Origin: Priapulus caudatus
Lineage: Eukaryota; Priapulida; Priapulimorpha; Priapulimorphida; Priapulidae
Direction: 5' to 3'
Assembly: GCF_000485595.1 (NCBI RefSeq)
Contig: NW_014577167.1
Coordinates: 467,903-491,352 of the forward strand
Length of the DNA stretch: 23,450 nt
Shown here in pieces: positions 10,701 through 21,022 of the stretch (positions are counted from its first letter, which is position 1; each line of letters opens with the position of its first letter). The notes beneath the pieces were generated by a model, which ran no database searches, was not told the origin of the DNA, and was given only the letters and a program-made list of their open reading frames with translations. The translations under genes were made by a program, and so were the position numbers.

Positions 10701-13493
10701 TGTGAAACTTGTGTTAATAGGTACAACTGTAATCGGTCCTTAATCCTGTAATCGCTCTACCTAATACTAAATGTCAGATTAAAGGACAAATATTTTAAAT
10801 AAATCCTTCATAATTTGTTATAAATAATTGCGAAAACAAATCAAACTACTGATTACTTAGCAGCCAGGACCACCACTATACTTGTCACATTCAGGGTTGA
10901 AGGACTGATAGGTATGACACAGTGAAGGACTGATAAGTAAAACAATAAATTTCTTGTAGCACTACAAACAACTATGGGAATTTTTTCCCCACGCAGGAAC
11001 AATTTAAATGCACGGGTGTCCAAAATGGTTAATTTGTGCTTGTGGGGGTTGAGAATCTATGATTAATTTATACGTAACGCAATTCAACACGAAACTTCAT
11101 CGTAGGAATCACACAGCATCATAGGAATACTGTCTCTTACCTAACCGGTCAACATCAGCCATAACAATATCACAGAGAAACTCCTTCGCCTTGCCGCGCT
11201 TCTGCATTATATGAACCATCTTGGTAGCTAGGTCTTCCTTGGCCTTCACACTTATCACTGGCTCCAGCATCTCACACAAGTGCTTGTACTCTGCTGATAT
11301 GTACTGCAGTAGAGAGCGTAAAATACAGAGTCAGTGCTGACGGCAAGCCAATATAAATTAGGCAAAAACCTGGAGCAAACACTTACTTTTTCTTTAACCA
11401 GCTTCTAAAAGAACCTGATTATATATATATGTTAATAGGACGACAGAACAATGACTTACAATTTTAAGCAACAACACTCCCACTGCGGGTATTATTGAGT
11501 TAGCCTATATTTGTTGATTAATTTTGACTATATTATAATAACTATAAGACTATACACTATATAAACACCATAATATGATATAATCATTCAACAATTATCG
11601 GGATGTCACCTCTATGTAGGACGCCTATATGTAATATTTAGTAAACTAGCAACCTTTAGATCACAGAACGAATGACAGCATTCTGATTATTATCATTAAT
11701 ATCAACCCATGGATGTAATTGTAAAGTCAATGTATCTCAGCAGGGTGTGATTTCAGCATTAAACTAACAGTACACTACTAATAGTAATTTACATATAAGT
11801 AGGCAGGTGGACTACTGATCAAAAAGCTGATCATAACTGGGTTTAATAAACACAGATTTGAATTATTTCCCTTTAGTGCCGAGTTTAGTACAACCTTGCT
11901 CAAAATAAACTCATAAAAAGCCCAACTGCAGGCATAAACATGCTAAAAACAGCGAATAAAACAACAGAAACGTCGGCAAAAACATCCAAACTACCAGAAT
12001 AAACGTTTACGAAATTTAATAGACCATATGCCGACGACCGAATGCTTACTTTCGCACCCAGCTATGCCATTACAGATTGCTTATCGACGAGCGAGGGCTC
12101 TAGCAATTCCTAAAAGTAGCCCTGTGAATTTTGCGACGTAAATTCCCCGGCGTCCGACCGTGGTACTCACCGTAATGAGATCCTGGTAATATTCTAGAGG
12201 CAGAATGTTGACTGACTGGTAGCGAAGCTTGAGGCGTATCCCGACCGTCTCCGACTTTCCCGGCTTCACCATCCCCAAGCACGTCACAGGATACCTGGAA
12301 AGTAATTAGGTTCGTAGTGAGTGAAGCGGATACTTGATACGTTAATGTTGAACGCTGTCAAGGATGGCTGATCATCGTGGAAATTGCGCTGTGGCATGTA
12401 AACAGTGCACAATCAATGGTGACTATATGATTGCATGATGATGATGAGTCTTGCATTGACAGTGAGCCTTGGGCAACCAGATCCGAACACACTTTTGATC
12501 ATCTTTCAGTTCGTTCCTCGCATACGCACACGCACGCGCGTACAGCATGCAACCACATATATAACAACCACACGCCATGCACGTACTGTTCACACACTAC
12601 GCAAACGTGCCGTGCTAATACGCAACGCTCGCATACAATTGAGGAATGTACCCACGCCTGACCAATCCATCACTCATTTTTGCAACGAGCAAAACGTGAC
12701 TGACGTGTTGCAAATTGCACAGCAGCAATGCTAGACACTCCGCCAACATCCCTCGATCCCCGACCTCCAACCGGCTGCGTACCAAGATTTTGTCTTGGTA
12801 TACTTTAGTATATTTATTATTAAATTTTCATTACGTGTGTGTGTGTAAAAGTGATGTATAATGTATGATAACAGGGCCTACATGGAAACCAGCTCTGTTG
12901 TTGTTTTGTAGCTACCCTGTTTTGATAAATAAAATATACTACTACTACTACCATTTCTCTGTAAACGTGCGACTGTTGATCGTGTCCACGGGTATGCTGA
13001 CCACACCGATAAGAGAATTCTTCTCCTTCTTCTTCTTCTTGTCTGCCTCTCTGTACAGATTGATGTTCACCGTGCTCATACCAGGAAGATTGCTGCGGAA
13101 GACGGCGACAGACATTTATTACCATTATCAGCAAAACTATACACGCGCACACCAATCTATGCTAACACTGCGACCAAATTTGTCTCAATTCGCGAAAACG
13201 AGGGTCCAATGTAAACGGATCGCCGGCTGGCTGGAACCAAAAATAATTTCAGGATATTGATGCGCGTCTAGTAACAGTGGGCTAGCAAACAACATTCTCC
13301 AGACATTGTGCATCATAAATCTGTATGTAATGGAAGTAATGGATACTCTCGTGTGCTAGAATGGGAATCGATAATGGAAATGGCAGACTAAAAATAATAG
13401 GCAGTGTGACTCATCATAAACATAGGCTGGCTGCACGACTTTCCCCCTCCCGTACTGCTGTGATTTCCATTAGGTAAATGTGCTATGTATACA

Positions 13494-13591
<98 letters not shown>

Positions 13592-16500
13592 TATTTATTT
13601 ATTGATTCATTGATTTATTTATTTATTTATGCATACAAACCTGAATTCAAAGTTTTCTCCCCAGAAACACATGTCGACTTTCTGCTTTGAAGACGTTCTT
13701 GCATAAAGGGTTTTATCGAGGCAAAGCTCACAAAAATACCTGCAACAAAACAAACAATTCTTCATTATTTGCTAAAATGATCACGTTCAAGAAAATATAT
13801 GATAAATCAAATCATTCATGTATCCTAATACAAACGCAGCATACGGCAGACAGTATTTACAAACACTAAATGTTTGAAATCTACTAGCTATTCTGACTGT
13901 GGCCGTATAATGTGATATTCTGCAACATTACACTCAGTCATTGAGAGATTATTAATAGTATTCTGTCTGAATTCGATCAAAAATCACAAATTCAAACACA
14001 AAAATTCGGGTCGACTACGAATTTAGATGACAAAGGCGAAGATAGATGAAGAGTTACACACTTAACCATGTACCACACACAACTCACCTTTTCTTGACCT
14101 GAACTCCTTTCGTTTCTAATATCCATATTTGTAAGGAATTGTCAGTTCGCTTGCTTCGATCTTGGCTCGGATTAGCTGCCTTCGCAAACTGCAAGTCGAA
14201 GTCATTCTGAGGGGACGCAGATTTGGTCACATCTGACGGCACAACACATTGCCAACAGGGAGAAGTGCTCAGTAGAGTAGCACCTCTTTATCGAACAACT
14301 GAACTGTGTCCGTCAGTATCGTCAGCTTCGATTGCGTTAACAACGAGAGCAAGGACATTGGCAAATATTTGGATACAAGTGACACGATAAAAACACAACA
14401 CGACCTAGCGCGCTTGTTTCTCCTTCTCCCCTTCAACTTTAAGCTACTTCCTCATTCCTTCCTCCATTCCCTTTTCTTTCTCCCTCCTCTCTCTCTCTCT
14501 CTCTCTCTCTCTCGCTCCACTCTCTTTCTCTCTCTCTCTCTCTCACACTCTCTTTGTATCTCGTTCTTCGTCTCTCCCTCCCGCCATCCCCCTTCTTGCT
14601 CTTTCACTTGCACACATGTATCACATTTTTATCAAAAGTCTTGGTGTCTGTGATAACACCAAACGCGTGTAGATATTAAAAAAATTTTAATTAAAAACAA
14701 AATATGAATATAGAATAAATTTATAGCGTAGGCTACCTCTGTATCCACTTCTCGCGCTCCTCGGCTGACTTGCAGCTGTAGTACTTGCTTCCACTGCTCG
14801 AAGACACCTGGAAGCAGTGGTCCTGACCCAGAATGCTGCTGTGCAGCCGCTTGATCTGAATGTCGTCTGCCATCAGGTCATGTGACAACAGTATGCTAGA
14901 TGTGCTGAGCAGAGATTCATGTGACCGAGATGTTCTCATCTTTGGTTGAACCCTGTGTGCGTGTAAATTTTACTTAGATTAGCTATGTGCTATGTACTAG
15001 GAATTTAGATTAACCTGAGTCTGGAGTCAAACACTAGCCATTTAATGATCGGACTCGGATTTGAACGGGAGTATGCATGCGTGACTTCCTGAAAATTCCC
15101 CTAACATAATTCCCTTACTATATGGACGTTTATTTACATTATCAGAATATTCATTATCGCTATCTGTTAGAATGAGTCAGTTAAAGTGTTTCACATTTAT
15201 TGGATTTCATTAAAATTCTGAATGCTTATGCAACAAATGCATCCCAAAACGAATATTAACCTGCTCTTTTTGTACATTAGGAACATTGACAAAATCGTGT
15301 TTAGAATATTCAACCCCTGGTATGTGTATATACATTATTAACATTCTCTTACAGCATTTACAATTGCCTATCTCTCGCTACATCTAAGTACTTGTACGCT
15401 CTTGAATGCTCTTGAAGACGGTTATTGGCTGCCAGCCAGCATACAATGATAACTGGTTCTGCGACCAGCGTGCACACGTAAACGCTCACATAAATTCCCA
15501 GGCATAATAAAAGACTGTCGCAGATCAGTGGCTTGACAACCAGGGTAGTAGCCCCCCTCCCCCTACACACACAGGCACTGCGATCCGCATTTTATTCATT
15601 TACAATGCATCGAAAAAATCACGGGAAAGGAGTAATAACGGATAAGAGGGTCATACAGGAGGAGCGCCTTTGTCGCAGTCACGCATGGCTCATGGCCATC
15701 TTTCACTTGCTGGCGGGCGATCCTATCGCGTTAATCGCGACTAGGGCGACATTGCTGCGCGACGACTCACCCGTCCGATTCCGAGCAGCTTCTCTTGCGC
15801 TGGTCGAGTTTCGTCACACTCTTTGTTCGCTTCAAGTTGCTCTTGAAAGACTTCCGAGAAAAGATCCCTTGAAAATAATCCTGTGGCGGCAGGGAGAAAA
15901 AAACAAGCGAGGCGGACGTTAGGGGAAATGCTCAAACGTACAATTATCCCGAGCAAATGAGTTATAGATCTCCCTCATCGGAGGAAGTAACGCCGTTCGC
16001 AGTGGCAGTGTTAGATTACGTGGATACACCCACCGGACACGCGATTATAGCCTTGCAGAAGGACACAGGGACGGAATATCGCCGAGAATGCGTGTTTCAA
16101 TGGCCATAATGAGCCAACCTCCGCCACCTCCATTCGGAGCCGATCCCAAAGTGGAATAATTCACTTTTCCTTGCCACTGCAAAATACCAGCTAGCGCCTG
16201 TCAAGGAACAGCGGCGCGATCCTATCTCATACACGCCAGAAACAAGTTATTCTTCGTGAATGGCCCGCCAGGCTCGACGAATAATCACAGTTATTCAGAA
16301 AAGAGACAGGGACTTCCACAATGGCAAATTATTGATTATTCAAAAGTGGTTTACACTAGCTGAGCCGCTCAGTCCACTTTCGGCTCCATTCTGCGAAGCA
16401 GAATTAAACGCTGTCTCTGAAACGCACGCGATGAATCGAAGTTGAATATTGTGTGAGTACTCTATTCACAATATAGGTTTAAAATATCCCAAGCATTGAT

Positions 16501-19500
16501 AATCAAACACATTGTGCCAACCGGCGCTATCCGAATGCAACCATACACTCGGAAGCCTTCACACTTGAATGATACCCGATAATGAAATATTTCTTGCGAT
16601 CACTTTGCAATTCGAGTTGATCTTGTATATAGAACTATATGAAACCTAATCCGGTCTATGTTCACCCACCTTACTTACACAACCCACACACACTTTAACA
16701 CGCACGCATGCAGGTAATCTCACACATAGCTGCCATCCCACAAACCTCTAGTTTCAGTCCTCTGATTTATAGCAGTTTCAGACTAACCTGGCATGGCCCA
16801 CAGCGAGTGGAGTGAATCTAGCAAATTCTCAGGATGTAAATGAATGTGACTGATTGCGTAGCAAAACCTGTATCCTGTCGCCGCGTGCTATACCGATATA
16901 TTTCTCTACGCGACCATTATTTACTGAACGTACGTACGCACATATCTGTTGCTAGCTACGGAATAAAACTTCTCACGCACAGTGTAAAGTATCCACTAAC
17001 AGAACTTGTCGATGTGTTGACATCCGCAGCACACATCCTGCACGTGGTACGTGTCACATATATATAATATATATAGCACATGTATGATTACCAATACATG
17101 CATGACCCATCATACTGTCTGTATTCACTGAATCGTCTTGTATATATATGTGCGTGTGCATGTGCCGGTGACACATAGTAGCACATGCCGGATGACATTC
17201 ACAGGACCTGATATGCACATAAATGAGATGGAGAGTGATTGATGGCGCCAATTGACGAGCACCGACTGATTCCCCGCAAGCCCGACGAGCAATAAATCAA
17301 TTGATGCGCCCGCTCTGATGCCATTTATGGCTTCCGGATCACAGATTGTCATTCGATAAACATTTCGCCACGCGCGTAACTAATTAAACTAAAAAACATC
17401 ACCACTCGCAATCAGGTCATCAGCATATGTGCCATCAGCATCCGCGGTGCGTTGTGTTTGCGCCCTGTCGTGCGATCGCGGGCTGATCGCATGCCCTGCC
17501 AACCCCGATGCTTTTGAAACCATCGTGTTTGCATACACTCGCGTGCGCACGCCGTTGTATATATATATATATATATATAAGTAGCATGTAGCTAAACACG
17601 GCCGCCCCATTTACATCAAATAAGATATATCCTGCTACGAGTGCTTTTCCAGTTGAGTACCATTTCGGTCAACAATAGAAGCATCAGTAATGACCAGGAG
17701 AGTTAAAACATTTGTGCTGGTACAATAGGGACACCCCCGCTGGTCGGGCACCGATCACTACAATACCGTGTCTAGCACCGCCAAATCTCCGCCGCCACGG
17801 CACAATGCATGCAAACGACTGTTTGCAAGCCGCTGCATTGTACAGGCGTGTCTGCGTGTGTGCAATATTGGTTTCATTTCGGCTTATTTTCCCTGCGCCT
17901 GATGCGCGCACCCGTCTCTATCTTTCTAGCACCAAGGACTCTCGTTGATAGCCATTCATCCACGATGGCAAAATAGAGGCAGGTACACACAGACACACTC
18001 ACACAACAGCGCGCAAGCACACGCACGCACGCACGCATCGCTAGGCGTAAGTATCATTACTGTACCAGTCAGTGTATCATTGACCGGTACTCACCGTTGA
18101 CCATGCGTGTGTGTGGGTGGGGGGCGTGTATATGTGTGTGTGGGTGTGGGGGCGTGTATAATATGTGTGTGGGTGGGGGGGGCGTGTATGCGTGTGTGTG
18201 TGTGTGGGGGGGGGGTGACTGTGTGTGCGTGCGTGCGTGCGTGAGGCTTAATACTTATTATAGCAATAAATACATTGTACTACGCTTTGTGTAACAAACC
18301 ATCGATTACGCTGCTCAATGTCAAAAGTCCGCTAATTAAAATACAAATATAGGACTACCACACGGTAATATCACGCTGATAGGAACTACTGAAAACGAAA
18401 CCTGTACCATAAGATTTCAAGTATCAATAAACCGTGCGGAAATATGCAGGTATCACTGCTGGATAGATACGTACGGTACATATTTACATACCGCCGCTCG
18501 CACCTGCGGCTCTCATACTTTAGTCTTTCTTACTAGTAGACTGCCTCTGGTAGTCGTTGTTGGCATCAAAGACATTTGTCGGTGCAGCCGTAGAGACGTT
18601 TGGAGCGCGTCTACTTCTTAATGACGAATTAACGAGAGTCTATAAAGCCCGGCGCACACGTGAGTAATTTTACTCAAGTAAAATGACGCATGAGTCATTT
18701 TACTCACGTATGCAGCAGATTTTCGTTGAGTAATTTGACGCATGCGTTATTTTACTCAATATCAAACGTGTTGATGCTACGTCAGATTCATGATGCTACC
18801 AGGAGTCTATCAATAGATATCAAAATATATTGATAGACTCATGATGATACTCACTGTGAGCTTAGATGGCACTCTCGCGTCCATGCTATAGACATCTATA
18901 GTGGTCGCGAACGGGGCGCTCCCGCGCCGCTTGCTGTACGCAGGCCGCTCATGCGCCGACGAATCTACAACGAAACAGAACACATTACAAACCATTCGTT
19001 GCGACGATGAAACCCTCACGTTAACCAGAAAGTTTGCCCGATTTAGAATGCACTGACCAGGCTTCACAACGGACACACCACATATACCACAACAGATACG
19101 CGACAGATACCACAACAGACACTCTACAGACGCCACAACAGACACCACGGAGCATTATTACACGATGCGGCGCAGCAAACAGTCAGACACTGCTGCTGTG
19201 TAGCATCCTCTGTCCACCCAGCATCATTGCACGCGGTAGCTACGTACACATGTGTGCGACACAAGCACTGACGATCACCAGCTGGGAAATGTTTAAAACA
19301 CAACCCAATAAAAAAATCACATAAGTTGAAAATTGCCACACGTTCCCCCAACGCAACCTTTCGTCACTACAGTGCATTATCAGTGTCTTATACAAGCATA
19401 TATATTATATATATATATAAAGCGTGCGCTATATGCCATCCCTGGGGAAGCAGCTGTAACCGCACATCATCCAGTCATAACACTTACTTACGAACACGTA

Positions 19501-20581
19501 GCCAGCACCGTACGGCCGTATCCGACTACAACAACACAGGCAGTCACACCAGGGGCACGCAGAGCCTCAGCGGCTGACCGCAAGCACACCCACACACGTA
19601 CACACGCAACATGACACGACAGCGAAATGCGCAGCACGCTCGCCCGCCACAGAGCACGGCTTCTATTCTCTCCTCTGTTCTCGCCTCCTCCGCCCTCGCC
19701 TCCCCCGCCAACGTCAGCTAGGCCACGATGAGCGGATTTTACAACATATTCGAAGCGGTATTATCTGCGGCCACAATGCCGACCCCATTGTGACCGCCGC
19801 CAACAATGTATATCCTGGCAGCAAATCTAGCGATTGGAGTCTCTCAATGACCCGACGACTAATTTGCCTAATAATACATGATTGGTGCGCGGTAATGCGC
19901 AATATATAGGAAACTCGCTCCGACGAAAATAGGTCCCCGGGCTGCATGAGGCGCGATGGCTACGGTAGTACCGACCCAAGCCGCCGCGTGGACAAAATTG
20001 TGCGGAATTACACATGGCAATTTCGCTTTTCCTGTGTTCCGCCACGCACACTAGAAACACGTATTCTTGTTCACTGGCGTGTGCTATACTAGTTGTGTTC
20101 CGATCTGTCAGATGTCGTTTCGCCTGTGCATGGAGCCGAATGCCTCTTGTTTAACACTGCTGATTTATGAAATGTGAGTACACGTGTATATTTCCTCCCA
20201 ATCAAGACTATACAGATTGCATCAGCGCGGCTACAATGATGATTGCAGGGCTGTATGTAAATTTCATGCGGCCGACGCTTTCTGAATTTCAGTCACGATC
20301 CTATCACCATAATATGCTATTCGTACGTATATAATTATTCTTTTATACGTCAACATTGTGAATTAACAAATCGCTCAAAACCGCGTCTAACCACGACACC
20401 AAACTGTCAGCTACTATATATGTGTATGTATATATTATATATGCTATACATGCTAATGTAAATATGTACATAATAAAAAACCTGCCCAATACACACATAC
20501 ACAAGTAACGCCAGCAAGGTTCCACTCATTGCATATGGATGGGATTACAAACTCTCCCTTTCCCCTGCCTTTCGGCTTTCG

Positions 20582-20644
<63 letters not shown>

Positions 20645-20972
20645 CCTCTCCCTCCCTCTCTCCCCTTCTCACTCCCCCTCTCTCTCGAGCCCTCTCTCTC
20701 TCATCAAGCTTGCTCTCCTCACATCACCACCGTAACCGCAAGATGATCGTATAACGCAGCCGACCGCGTCGCTAAAACGCGACAGAGACGAACGCGTCGC
20801 GCGATCGAACCTTAGCAAGCATAGCGACGGTAAATTGTCCACTGTTTGCGGTTCACGAACGGACCCACGCACACACGCACACACACACGCACGCACGCAC
20901 ACACGCACGCACACACGCACGCACANNNNNNNNNNNNNNNNNNNNNNNNNTCTCTCTCTCTCTCTCTCTCTT

Positions 20973-21022
<50 letters not shown>

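Larger units (their letters stand above)
15881..18854 (-). other. Intron 2 (3.0 kb)
   Basis: GT-AG intron. From left: a non-repetitive, moderately GC-rich stretch (about 15900-16440); AT-rich DNA; TA runs near 17059-17074 and 17557-17580; a homeodomain-site-rich stretch (17200-17400); CA repeats (17976-18035); a GT/G minisatellite (18104-18242); and a palindrome cluster (18636-18840). No further exon fits the required phase. Confidence 0.75.

Noticed and set aside
13478-13690. Frame with Tyr-Ile repeats
   Set aside because: Translation of a TA microsatellite, antisense to exon 6 at its end.
17684-17911. Minus-strand frame containing [18 protein letters not shown]
   Set aside because: Looked protein-like, but no family recognised, no suitable splice sites, and it does not fit the phase between exons 2 and 3.
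17976-18242. Possible CRISPR-like regular repeats
   Set aside because: These are simple CA and GT tracts and a minisatellite in an animal intron; there are no unique spacers.
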